Assembly (NCBI RefSeq): GCF_019097595.1
Contig: NC_080716.1
Location: 26,669,401-26,733,400 of the forward strand
Source: Hemibagrus wyckioides
Taxonomy: Eukaryota > Chordata > Actinopteri > Siluriformes > Bagridae
Length of the DNA: 64,000 nt
Direction: 5' to 3'
A model generated the notes under the pieces. It ran no database searches and had not been told where the DNA came from. It saw only the letters and a list, made by a program, of their open reading frames with translations. A program made the position numbers and the translations under genes. Below, one piece after another: positions 30,728 to 42,700 of the stretch (the stretch's first letter is position 1; every line of letters starts with the position of its first letter).

Positions 30728-31890
30728 GTAAGTTAACCAGTGATGAGAGTAGCCACAAGGCTGGTCTTTCAACATGTGTAACATGTAAACCAGTGATACA
30801 GATGAGTGAATCTGATGAATGTGTGAAATTCATAGAGAATAACACACTGATATAGGATAATAACAACAGGGCATTGTGGATACTGTTACCACACTGAGGC
30901 ATTGCAGTATGAAGTGTGCTTGTAAACAACATTTAAAAAAAATGTTTTGAAGAATGATAAGGTCACACTTTTTAGTCATTTCTACAAATGTTTCTCCCTT
31001 TGTATATTGAAAAGCATCAAACTCTATGACTGACTGTTACAAACCACTGACACTGGAGACTCCTTCCATAAATACTAAAGAAATGTCTCCTTTCAAATAA
31101 CCTCAACATTTCATCTCAACAAGTATACATTTTTTGTTCAGTGTTAAAAAAAACTTTAAAAAATCAATATATTATTCAACTTTGATGATGTGGAGTGCCC
31201 ACTGTTTAAGACCCTGTTTAAATTGTTGCTTTAAAAACATATTAGATTAAGTGCATTAATATGAATCTGCTCTGACCTCTCACAATGTAGAATTCAACAG
31301 CAGTGTAGAATAATATGTTGGTGTTTTTTTTAATCAATCAATTTAGAGATCAATCCTGATTCTAGATTCATGTAATGTATGAGAAGTAAGGAAAATGATC
31401 AATATTCCAACATGAAGTTGATTACACACTGCTGTTTTGTTTACTCTATAAAAATGGCAGTAGTTTTTTTTTCATCTAACTTTATCCAGCATTAGCATAT
31501 ACTGTGTGTGTGTGTGTTCATGTTAAACATGTGCACATGTCTTTCTGAGCAAAAATGAAGTGGACTGGGCAATTTATATTTTAAATCTAAGCTAAAATTA
31601 AAATGTAAACTAAAATTTTATGTCATTAAATGTCATGTTTGTGTATTAGTTGTCTCAGTTGAAACCAGGAATTAATGCTCGAATAATATCTGACTGATTT
31701 GTCTAGTTTCCCCAGTCAGAAGGTGGAATTCTGTTTTGTTTGTTTTTTTCTTTTCTTTTCAAATATGACATGGATGCAAAATTATAAACTCACTGTATAA
31801 TAAATGAATATATTAACACTTACATTATAAAGTTATGTATAGGTGAATCACCTGTAAACTAATATTCTATTATTTCAAAACTTTCTATAG
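30728..31890 (+). other. Copy B intron 9
   Basis: AT-rich with a short TG tract near 31505. It aligns with intron 9 of A and C and ends at the TCTATAG acceptor of exon 10. Nothing coding seen. Confidence 0.7.
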
Positions 31891-32035
31891 ATTTTCCACC
31901 CAAAACTACACCAGGAACTCTTGCAATTCATGTGGAGGACATTAATGACAACGTTCCAATTCTGACCAGCTCAGTTGAAATGCTGTGTTATGGTGACAGC
32001 ATAGTGTATGTCACAGCCACAGATAAGGATTATTT
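31891..32035 (+). pseudogene. dsg2: Copy B exon 10, 3'-truncated
   Basis: Matches copy C exon 10 from its acceptor through [12 protein letters not shown] to ATDKDY, then ends at 32035 where antisense retroelement sequence begins. About 77 bp and the donor are missing. Confidence 0.88.
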
Positions 32036-35000
32036 TATTATTTATCCCCGGACCAGGGAAATAGCGGAGGTTGACAGCCCAGTACACACTGAAAGGGGAT
32101 CAAGCCGGTGGAGGAATGGTGTAAAGAGTTCTGGGCGTATTCAGCCCAGGGGAGAAACTCACTCCAACGATGCTGTTCACGGCTGCAGTAGGTTCTTAGA
32201 AATCTCCCCAGTTCTTGATTAAGCCATTCAGCTTGGCCGTTTGACTGGGGATGATATCCTGAGCTGAGACTGACATTGACGCCAAGTTGCCTGCAGAACT
32301 CTGACCATACTCTAGAAGTGAACTGCATACTCAATCCAAGACAATGTCTTCGGGGAGGCCATAATTATGGAAGACATTCTGGAAGATGGCCTGGGCGGTT
32401 TCCATAGCTGTGGGTTATCAGCTTTCATGGGGATCAGCTTGCAGGCCTTTAAAAACCGGTCTATCATGACCATGACTACGGTAAAGCCCCGAGATTCTGG
32501 GAGGTCAGTGAGGAAATCCACAGATAAGTGAGACCAGGGATGACGTGGGATCGGTAGTGGCTCTAGAAGACCCTCTGGTAGCTGGGGGCTTGTACATGAT
32601 TGTGTGCAGGCAGAACAGGATTGTACATATTCCTCAACCTCATGGCTGAGTGAAGGCCACCAGAACCTTTGGCGCAGCAGCTGGATGGTTCTGTGGATGC
32701 CGGGGTGTCCTGAGCTAGGGCTCTCATGGGTCCACTGTAGTACTATCTGGCGGAGGAACATAGAGCTTAGTGGGTGGACAGGTTGAGCTTCGGCCAAATG
32801 GCCTCGTTCAATCTCCTCCACTATGCTCCATTGCACTGGGGCTACTTGGACGGATGGTGGGAGGATGGGTTCCGGGCATGCTGGTGGTTCGAGGATCTTG
32901 TGAATATGTGATAGGGCATCTGCTTTCCCGTTCTTAGAACCCAGACGATAGGAGACCGAGAATTTAAATCTCGTGAAGAACAGAGCCCACCTGGCTTTGC
33001 GAGAGTTGAGTCATTTCACTTCTCGAAGATATGTGAGATTCACTGTACACTCACGCCAACTGATCTATGAGAACCAGGAACGGGTGGCGGGCCCCCTCTA
33101 ACCAGTGTCTTCATTCTTCCAAGACTGCCTTTATAGATAGAAGCTCCCGATTCCCCATGTCATAGTTGTGTTCAGCTGGCGTGAGTTTACGGGAGAAAAA
33201 GGTGCATGGATGCAACTTTCTGGAACCTGGTTGATGCTGGGAAAGCACTGCCCCTATACCACAATTTGAGGTGTCCACCTCCACCACAAATAGCAGCTCG
33301 GGGTTAGGATGGCAGAGTATGGGGGTGGACGAAAAACTTTGTTTGAGTCTCTGAAACGCCCCTCTGTCCTGATCATTCCATTTAAGTTTCTTGCACTTGC
33401 CTCTCAGCAGGGAAGTCAATGGGCATGCTATGGCATGTGGCTATAATTCCGAATAAAGCGTCTGTAGAAGTTCGCAAACCCCAGGAAATGTTGCAGTCCT
33501 TTGATGGTGGTAGGTTCGGGCCAGGACGTGATGGCGGAGACTTTAACTTGGTCCATCTCCACCCCCGTATTCGAGATTACATATCCCAGGAAGGTTATGG
33601 AAGGACAATGAAACTCGCATTTCTCTAGTTTTACATACAGGTTGTGTTCTGCAAGGCATTGGAGGACAGCATGAACATGTGAAATATGTTTTTTCCCGGC
33701 TGGTGGAGTAGATTAGAATGTCATCTATGACATTCTAATCTACTCCATAATCTACTCCATGCTATGCTATAACAAATTTATGGAGCATGTCTCTAAAAAC
33801 CTCACTGATGAGGGACTGGAAGATGGCGGGAGCATTAGTGAGTCCATATGGCATGACCAGATATTCATAATGTCTGTGTGTAGTGTGGAACGCTGTCTTC
33901 CATTCATCATCCTCCTTTATCCAGATAAGGTTGTACGCACTGCGCAGGAAGGGGATAAGGAACTGTGATCACGTTCAAACCCTGGTAATCGATGCATGGA
34001 CGAAGGCCCCCATCCTTCTTTTCCACGAAGAAAAACCCTGCAGCAGCCGGTGATGTGGACCGCCGGATGTATCCAGTTGTGAGGGACTCTTCAATATATT
34101 CCTCCATAGCACTTTTTTCTGGGAGTGAAAGGGGGTAAACATGACTCTTTGGTGGCATGGCATTGGGGAGAAGTTCAATGGCACAGTCCCATGGTCGATG
34201 TGGGGGTAACTTGGTGGCTTTCTCCTTACAGAAAATCTCTTGGAAGTCTTTGTATTCACTTGGGAGTGTAACCTGGAGGGATGCTTTGGGGCTCTCGATG
34301 GACGTTTAGAGGAAGGGATGGGAGCAGTGATCATAAAAATAGTTCTCTAGGCAGAAGGTAGACCACTTTCTTAGTTCCCCTTCCTTCCAGTAGATTTTTG
34401 GATCATGAAGCTGTAGCCAGGGAAGGCCTAGGATGACAGGGTTAAAAGGTGAGGAGATGATGAAAAATCTGATCTGAACGTCCAGGAGCAGTGTCTGGTG
34501 GGTGAGAAGGCCCTTCCCAGTGGGCTGGCCATTGACTGCGGTCACTCCTAATGGCAGGGTGCATGGAATGATGGGTAATCTGAGTTCTTGTACCAGGCTG
34601 TTGTCCATAAGGTTGACCGCAGAACCGGAGTCAATTAGCACTGTGACAGAGATACGAGAACCATTATGGAAAAATAGGGCAGGAAGAGAAACCTTTGAAG
34701 CCAGCTTAACAATCTCTACCTGTGACGTGGTTGGCCTCTCCGGGCATTCAAACACTCAGTGACAAGGCTTTCCGCAGTAGAAACAGAGCTGAAGCTGTGT
34801 ATGGCATTGACGATCCACTTCAGAGACATGTGACCTCCCCAGTTGCATAGGCTCTGCCATTTCCTCCCTGGGACACTGGTATTCCATAGCACGGGGAGGC
34901 ATAAAAAGTGTAGCGTGGTGGCAGGAGGTCAGTGCTGGTGTCGTAGGTTGTTGAGACGAATGGCAGTGGTGATGTATTAAGACAGTGTAACGTTCGTCTC

Positions 35001-35096
35001 CTGGCACGCCATCTTTGCTTTCAGATCGGGATTAAGACCCTCACGAAATACTGCCACGAGTGCTCTCTCATTCCATCCCGACTGAGCCGCCAATGT
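32036..35096 (-). mobile_element. Ty3/Gypsy fragment replacing exons 10-12 of copy B
   Basis: Minus-strand pol-rich fragment without LTRs. In its own direction: gag end (about 35096-34990), a zinc-knuckle remnant (CFYCGK near 34780), protease (IDSGSA near 34640), reverse transcriptase (about 34160-33650), RNase H (about 33419-33111), integrase zinc-binding part and core (about 32800-32050), ending just past the PPLFPW block. Several stops and frameshifts break it, and an inverted duplication sits at the RT catalytic region. Order is the standard RT-RNaseH-integrase. A short TA tract (35104-35126) separates it from the exon 12 remnant. Confidence 0.88.
33704..33747. repeat. Perfect 21-bp inverted repeat with a 2-nt loop
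   Basis: TGGAGTAGATTAGAATGTCAT, then CT, then the exact reverse complement. A further partial copy (TAATCTACTCCA) follows at 33748-33759. It lies at the place of the RT catalytic motif in the Gypsy fragment and disrupts it. Confidence 0.92.
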
Positions 35097-35142
35097 GCCA
35101 TTAATATATATATGTATATATATATACCATTAATGAAGTGAT

Positions 35143-35234
35143 GTGGAGCAGTTCCTGGAAATAACCAGGCATTCCCATTTGAACCAGAACAGAACCTCAT
35201 CACCTATAACACTGAAGGCCAAGGAGAGTATAAG
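35143..35234 (+). pseudogene. dsg2: Copy B exon 12, 5'-truncated
   Basis: Matches the last three quarters of copy A exon 12 ([19 protein letters not shown]), but the acceptor and membrane-spanning codons are gone: GAAGTGATG from upstream intron is joined directly to TGGAGCAG. It sits right after the retroelement fragment. Confidence 0.85.
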
Positions 35235-37362
35235 GTAGTGTGTGTTATGCTTCATACTAGATTTCAGGCTCTCAGGTGGAGCAGATGTTTAATAGCACTT
35301 GCTGTATCTATGCAACAAATCCGACCTGAGCAGTATGTAAAGCCTGACCAAGTAGGGGGAGTTTCTGTAAAGGTTTTTTTATGCACAAAAACTAAAATGC
35401 ATTAAGTCATTCATCCTCAGTAAGGGCTTTATCCTGGTCAGGGTTGCAGTGGATCCGGAGTCTGTCATGGGAACACAGAGTGTGAATTGGGAATTGCTAT
35501 GTAAAACAAAATGTCACCTAAAGGAATCCTTACCATTCCTGGGGGACCTATAACTAATCCTGCCTATTCCTTAATAATTTCTGAACTATCCTGCCAAATG
35601 TTTTAGAACAGAGATGTCCAATCTTTTCTGCAAAGGGCCGGTGTGGGTGCAGATTTTCATTTCAGTTGAGCAGAAGCCACACCTTGGACACTATTGCACT
35701 ACACTCTATTCACTTTACACTTTATATAACTTTATATAAATTTATAATTTTACATAACTTTGCATCACAGCTGTTGTATTTTACACTTCCTGTATGTACA
35801 TTTTACACTTTTACACATATACATATTCTTATTTTATATACATATTATATATACATACCCTACTTTATTTATATTTATTATATTTTATTCTGTTTTTATT
35901 CTATTATATTTTTTGCTACTGTGAACTTGTTTTTATATTTTTATATTTCGTATTTTAGTATAATTCGTATTCTTATTTTTTATATTTCGTGATTTCTTTC
36001 GTGAAGGATTTCTGTAAACAATTATGTCCACTCAAGTAGAAGGACTGATTGATCCTGCCAACTACTATAAAAAGTTTGACCAATCTTACCCATTCCTGAA
36101 GAAAGTTTGACCAGTCCTGCCCGCTTCTGTAGAAAGTTTGAACCATCCTTCTTGTTTCTGTAGGAGTTCTGACCTTGCCTTCTACAGTACAAACCTTTGC
36201 CAGTTCACAAAACACCTCTCTTTTTTTAGTGTTGCTACTTTTCAATGTGGTGAAGGGTTGTGAGAGGTTCTGAAATGGTATTATAGACCATGATTGTGTG
36301 CATACTCTACATAATAAACTGATAACTCTGCAAAATAAATGGTTCTTTTGATCAAAGTCTCAAATCTGCTGGTACCATTAACACATGTTCCTTATTTAAA
36401 AAAAATATTTATAATCATTTGAGAGGGAGAGGGATATTTCTGTTTAAAGAAAGCTTGATTGATTAGCATGTGCAATTTTACTTTTTTTTATTCTCAGAAA
36501 ACCATGAATTTAACAGTAATTTTAATGTCAAGAATTATTTGTTTATGTTATAATATGAACACATGGGTTGTTGTTGTTTTTTATTATTAGTGTCATTAAT
36601 TTATGCTTTTTTTAAGAAATTGAAAAGATAAATCAATAGACAAACTCATTCTTTATTAGTTAGTAATTCCAAGGCTTACTGCGTAAATGTATATTTTGTG
36701 GTGTTTTTGTGTTTAATTAACTTTCACAAGGCCAACTCCAATTGTGCATGACACTGGACCAGCAAATGAAATGCTTGCATGAAACGCATTTCAAGATTTG
36801 GGTTCTGGATATTTTTCCTGCTCAGGGTTATGGTGGTTCCAGAGCCTATCCTGTGTGTGTCCCTTAATCATAAGCACCATACATACACACATTAACACCT
36901 GAAGACAATTTAGCCATTGACCATTGTTTCTGTTTCATGTTCCCTCTGTTTTGCCTCTGCCTCTATTGTGATGTTTGCTAATCTCCTGACCTATGCCTGT
37001 TTCACAATATTGTTTTAGGCTGCCATTTTTGATTCTCTGCCTGAGTAAATATCTTTCTTATCTGCATTTGCACCTGTCCCAGCAAGTGTATTGTAATAGT
37101 GAATTTATCTTGTTTTTTAATCTACACCTGGTTTTGTAGCAGGCTATTTAGTACTTGCTTGGCATGGGTTACATGATTCCCTAAAGATGGGAAATGGATG
37201 AAATTAACATCTTTGTAAGTGATTGCAGACTTGCTTAGCATATTTGGAAGGACTTCCTTAAGGAACTGGAATACAGAGGCACTCAGAAGAGGCCATATTC
37301 TGTAAAATTGACAGGTGGTACCAGCAGCTGTTTTCCATTCCATTTCTATCCTCTGTGATGTG
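35235..37362. other. Spacer downstream of copy B, left part
   Basis: 35235-35492 matches copy A 4489-4745 (intron 12). From about 35493 it matches copy A 13295 onwards, so exons 13-14 are skipped. A very AT-rich segment at about 35690-35995 (repeated TTACACTTT, TATATAC) replaces the right arm of the fold-back element. The remainder aligns with 13660-15570, including the LTR-like and RT fragments. Confidence 0.78.
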
Positions 37363-39045
37363 CACTGTACAAAAAATCTGTATATTTTACGGTAAAATAT
37401 TGGCAGCTCGGTAAACTACTGTAAAATAACAAATATACTGTAAACTTAATTACAGTCTTTCTCAGATAAAAATCACAACACAACCGTATATCATATTATG
37501 GTATTTTATTGTAAAGTTCAAATTTACTGTAAATTACTGGCAGCTGTGGTTGCCAGAATTTTACCATAAAAGATAGAGTACAACACATAATGCATTACAG
37601 TTGGTTTGCCTAGATTTTACTGTCAACTTTTTATGATAAATTATTAAGTGAATAAGGTCCACTGTAAAAAAGGCACAAAAATATCACTGTCAGACTAAAG
37701 CAAGAAAACATGTACATATTCAGTGTTAAAAACAGTTTGAATTGATCAAATACCTATCTATCACTGAATTAGTACTATCAATAGTTCAGCTTGAGGACTT
37801 GCATATTGTCCACTGTGGGCTGATATGATCCTCTCTGCAGCCAGAAAACATACACAAAGCAAATATTAGATTGATGCAGTGTTTGAGCATGATGCCTACA
37901 GAGAGATAAACAGCCTTCTAGTTGTTCAATAAGTGGTTCAAATATGTTAAATTTTGCTCCAATGAATTATACATTAATGAAGGCAATATTTATTAATTAA
38001 TTAAATAATTAATATAGTTTTGCAGGTTATTTTTATAACTGATGGTCTCAGGGAGAAAGTTTTCATTTCAGAAAACATTGCATATAAGTCATCATAAGCA
38101 TTTATTTTATGTCTGTTGACATGAAGTCTAAACACAGTTGCCTCCACTGAAGCAATCAATAATCAAATTTACTACAACATTGAAATGTACAACCACTTAC
38201 CAATATTTATCCTGGACAAGACCAGCGTCTGATGAAAAGGGGGAATTTGTAGAACAGGAAAGAAATTGATGAGGTCCATTTCAAGAACAACTGCTGGCAG
38301 ATGACAGCAACAAAGACAGTAAGAAATATATTGCCTTAATTGAAAGTAAAATCATCTCAAGCATTTCTATGTAGGCTGTAAACTACAATCAAATGGCTAT
38401 ATTAAATAAATAAATGGCTAAACAAGTGCCTCACCTGGTAGAACGCGTACCACATACTGTTATTCGGGCAGTCAAGCTTCAGTTCCAACTTAGGCCCTTT
38501 GCTGCAGATCATCCCATCTCTCTCCACTGTGTTTTTACTGCCACTGTCCAAAAAAGCAAAAATACCAAAAAAAATTACAATTACAGCCTATGATCATTTT
38601 AATTGGATATAGCACATTATCAGATTCAACCCATATTTAAACATATTTTAATTTTAAATCAACCTAATTTAACAAACACATTCCATATTTTTAACATCTT
38701 GTTTCTGTAGAAATGAAGGTATGTTTTTGCTGAATGGTGAAAGGTTTTATATCGTAAATTTAAATAAACATATTAGCAAAATCTGTAATTTAGACAGAGT
38801 GATACCTTTGATTTTAGGGTAATTACTTGTTTATGAAGTTATGGCATTTTACCGTTAATTTTACCAAAATTTTCTATTTTCACAGTATCAATGTGTATTT
38901 TTTTACATATTAGGACAGTAAAAATGAAAGTACATACTGTTTCTTTATTTACAGTAATTTGTACTATGGTGAAATACTATTTTTTTTTTTACTGTTTCTA
39001 TTTCACAGTTTTTTACTGTAATTTTCAAGTACATTTTTTACAGTG
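37363..39045. mobile_element. CACTG-ended DNA element, 1.68 kb, non-coding
   Basis: Begins CACTGTACAAAAAATCTGTA and ends AAGTACATTTTTTACAGTG: inverted ends with the core CACTGTA.AAAAA. It is flanked by TG on both sides (37361-37362, 39046-39047). The empty site TGTGATGTGGATGAGG is at 15561-15576 behind copy A. The ends are rich in short motifs such as TACTGTAAA and TTTTACCGT. No transposase is present. CACTG ends with a 2-bp duplication suggest an EnSpm/CACTA-like non-autonomous element; this is tentative. Confidence 0.75.
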
Positions 39046-39694
39046 TGGATGAGGTTGTATGAATTTCCCAAGTCCAGCTTGGTGACTATGCCTCTTGGAG
39101 TTGCTCTAAGGCTCATGGAACCAGTGAAAAAGGGGTAACAATATTTTATGGAGACTTGATTATATCAAGTCAAGGCATGCCTAAGTCAACCCCTTTCTTC
39201 TCCACTAAAAACAATTAAACCCATACGGCTGAGATGGAGGGTCGAATATAGCCTAGTTGAAGGCACCTCCTCCAATAAAATCTTCCATGGCCTGATTTAG
39301 TTATGTTATGTATCTAAACATATTGCAAATTAGAACAGTAACAAAATGGAATTTTAGTGGAAATCTAACATAAAACCCAAACTGGATTGTTGAAGACAAG
39401 GTGGAAAATTCACCTAAACTTAAAAAAAGATATTAACACGTGCTTTGTAGAGTATTGTAGCAGCAAGATTGAGAAACTCAGAAATATTTCATGCAGGATC
39501 AAGAAAATATATCTATTTATATGTCAACCTCCCAGGGTGACTTCTCTATATTGTCCATTGATGTGATGAAGCCACACTCGGGCACCTCCCACACTCCAGA
39601 TGCAAAGCAGAGAGCTCTAGCTGAAGAACTCACACTAACACACCAACACTCACACTGACACATCCTGCTACTTTTGGTTTGGATTACTGTTTTG
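39046..39694 (+). promoter_or_regulatory. End of spacer and conserved 5' flank of copy C
   Basis: 39046-39300 is the second half of the old RT fragment. From about 39330 it is nearly identical to the 5' flank of copy B, and equally contains an AAAATATATC..TTTATATG TATA-like stretch (about 39505-39522) before the ATG at 39695. The Gypsy element that sits at this position behind copy A is absent. Promoter role is inferred. Confidence 0.35.
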
Positions 39695-39745
39695 ATGACA
39701 ATGTTTCTAACTTTCTGCATTTTCACAACCATGTTCTCTACTACT
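39695..39745 (+). CDS. dsg2: Copy C exon 1 (signal peptide)
   Basis: 51 bp from ATG to GTAAGT, encoding [17 protein letters not shown]. The start was chosen because it is the first ATG in the block conserved with copy B and gives a hydrophobic N-terminus in phase with exon 2. Confidence 0.78.
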
Positions 39746-42700
39746 GTAAGTATTTCAAATGCTATTTGTGTTAATATGCTAACATAATTATTATTTTGTT
39801 TTGGGTATTTGTTTGTTAGTTTAGTTAGTTAGTTATTATTTAATGCTTTGTAAAAATAGTTCCATATCAGTTGATTCTATTGGTTAAGGATTGATTGATT
39901 TAGTGTGGTTTACATGGTTAATTATGAGAAAATCTCTTGTAGTATGCACTTAACAATGTTAATCATTTTAACAGTAATGAGTAAATAAATGCTTTAACTG
40001 CTTAAGTGTGATTTCTGTTCATGGAAGTGTTTATGAAAGTGTGATATATTGTGTGATGTATTTGTGCATGAACAGGTAATGTGGGTCAAAGCTGATAAAA
40101 CAGAGATACAAACTCTTCATCGACAGAAAAGAAACTGGATGTTCCCTCCAAAAACACTGTTTGAAAACATGGATTATACCAAAGAAGAATATATTATCAA
40201 AGTGAGTATTTATCTGGAATTTATAAGATATTAACAGTATGAATAAATATTACATGCTCTTATTAAGGTGAAGGAGAGCATGCAGTGAATGTCATGGAAG
40301 GTCACTAAATGTAAAATTAAGTATTAAGGAAAAATTAAAGTTAAAGTTACAGTTCTTACAAATTGTATTATAATTATTACAACAACTATTTTAAAGGCAG
40401 AAGAACAATTTAGAGTATTATTTGTGGCTTAAAAATGTATAAATACTGTAGATCCTCTATTTAAATAGACTTCATATAAGACTGTGGATTTTCAAAATGA
40501 TTTAAAAAGAAATAGTAAGATGGCATCAGTTTGATTTATTTTTTACCTTTCAGAACCTCTGGAACATTTAAAGCCTCTAATAAGAATTTGTCTTTGTGTT
40601 TATGTACACAATAATCATCTGGTTACTTTTGTGATTTGTTATCCTTCATACTGAGCACAGGCCCAAAAGACCAGAGCTGGTCAAACAGTATTCTACTTAT
40701 TTACAGTTTATTCACATTTAGATGACTGCCTATAAAGAATATCCAAGTACAAGGTCAACATGGAAGTTAAATTCAGGTTCATCGCAATACCATCATTCCG
40801 ATATTGACGCCAAAGTTTAGGATCAAAACATTTGATGCCAAATGACAACATATATTTATTATGATTTTATTCACAAAAAAGTAATAAATAGATATCATGA
40901 TACTGGCCATGTTTGTTGGCATTGACCTTACATGGCACCAATGCATAATTTTACATTATAGTGAAAGTCTCCATTTCTCAATAATCTAATGTATATATGA
41001 AATATAGTTTCAGTTTGAAAACATTATTTTCTTAGTAATTGCTAAATGGTGCAAATTGAATAAGAAATGAGAGGTATCAACTGGACAATTTTATTTACAA
41101 AACATGGATGAATATCAAGCAAATTTAATTCCTTTCAAGTAAAAGTATTTAACCTGAGGATGTCTGTTAAAGTTATTTTTCTCTTTAACTGCCTAAATGC
41201 ATTTTTAACATACTTTCAGATTTAAAGTGCACTAAGCCTATAACCCAAAGAAGTTTTACAAGTTAAAGAAAAAGGCAGCTAAGGCATTCCTGATAGTAGT
41301 GCCATGTGAATGCATCACTGACTTTCACATTAGACCTGGCCATAGAAAAGAGCTCTTGCACTACAAGAACCCACACTTTATAATTAGCAAGAATAACCCA
41401 ACAGATAGTATCTTGAATATCATTAGTCACAATCAGCATACCTCACTATTGGAATTTCTCCAGAATCAAGACTTCCAGAGAAGTTAGCTTGTCTTTCACT
41501 GGTTGTTAATCTTTCAAGCATGATGTTAAGATTGTGTTTTTCCATGAGTCATCCATAGTAAACATTTAACATAAGGGTTATATATTATATAAAACTATAT
41601 AATATTATAATACTTTATTCAAAATGAGACAAAAAGGATTTCTACACTCAATAGTGGCTTTATTAAAGGTTAATTACAGTGTTTTTAACATACTTTGTTT
41701 AACCGAACTTTTTTATTGCATATTCTGAAGCTGACACTTTTTGAAGAGACATTTTGTTGAATTACATGAGGAAATGGGTCACAAAGAGTAAATGTTATAG
41801 ATATTCGCCAAGAAACTCTATTGTAACTGTATTGTTTCTAAGGTAAAAAGCTTTCTTGGCCTTAAGTCAATCTGGATTTGTTCATAGTTGCTTATGCTAA
41901 AAGACTACAAGATGTTTTTCCACTGAAATGAGATGTTCTGCTCCCTTTGACCATAAATCAAGGTCCTACACAAAATACTGGCAGGAAGTGTTTGTGCATA
42001 AATGGCATCCATGATGTGCAATTCTGTCTGTTACTATCAAAATGAGTCAAAATGAGTTGTCTATTTTTAAGAGTAGTGAATCTCTTTACTGAAAAACAAA
42101 TATTACTTTACTGGCCCAAATCACATAACACATTAAATAGTATACTAAATTATACAAAATAGTTTAGCTTGTGCTATGAAGGACATACTGGTATACCATA
42201 ATATTATAATATAATATTAAAATTAAAATATAATACCATAAAATCTTTTATGACACAAACTTTAACTTGACAGATACTGTTTACAACTACTAACATTTAT
42301 CTGCTTTGAAAGGATTACATTAGTATAGAAGACTGAAAACGGACACTAGTGGGTAATACTGCTTGTTTTATGCCCCTTAAAGCAAATTTTTGTCAAAATA
42401 CTGCATTTGATATATGTGGCATATATTAAATTCAAGAATTCATTTCATCATGAATATAGGGGCTTCTTGAGATCCAGATCAAATAGAAGTTGTCACCTGT
42501 GGCTAGATACATGAATTGGTCAAAGCATTGAAGTTGTAAGTGATGTACTCACCATGAAGGGAATAAAAAATGACAGGGTTTGCTGTAAGACAGTCATGAA
42601 AAAAGAAAGTACACAATCTTTCAATTCAAGGTTTGTGTTTATGAGAGCCTAAATAACAATTGGGTGGTCCTCACCATGGAGATGAGACCAACATCTTGAT

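Larger units (their letters stand above)
21074..35234 (+). pseudogene. dsg2: Desmoglein-2-like cadherin, copy B (pseudogene)
   Basis: Nine exons or exon pieces are recognisable in the order of copy C: 21074-21124, 21566-21691, 25805-25966, 26498-26641, 27430-27579, 28156-28341, 28865-29133, 30585-30727, 31891-32035, plus a tail-exon remnant at 35143-35234. Damage: exon 4 and the first 23 bp of exon 5 with its acceptor are deleted; exon 8 has a 3-bp insertion creating TGA TGA at 29066-29071; the 3' part of exon 10, all of exon 11 and the 5' part of exon 12 are replaced by an antisense Gypsy fragment; exons 13-14 are absent. No membrane-anchored cadherin can be made. Remaining exons are still close to copy C, so inactivation looks recent relative to duplication. 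A short secreted EC1 product from exons 1-3 is conceivable but unsupported. Confidence 0.9.

Noticed and set aside
41299..41487. Open frame with [16 protein letters not shown] (also near 22703)
   Set aside because: Present in both halves of paralogous introns, but with no homology I can recognise and no splice context; treated as intron sequence or an old repeat.
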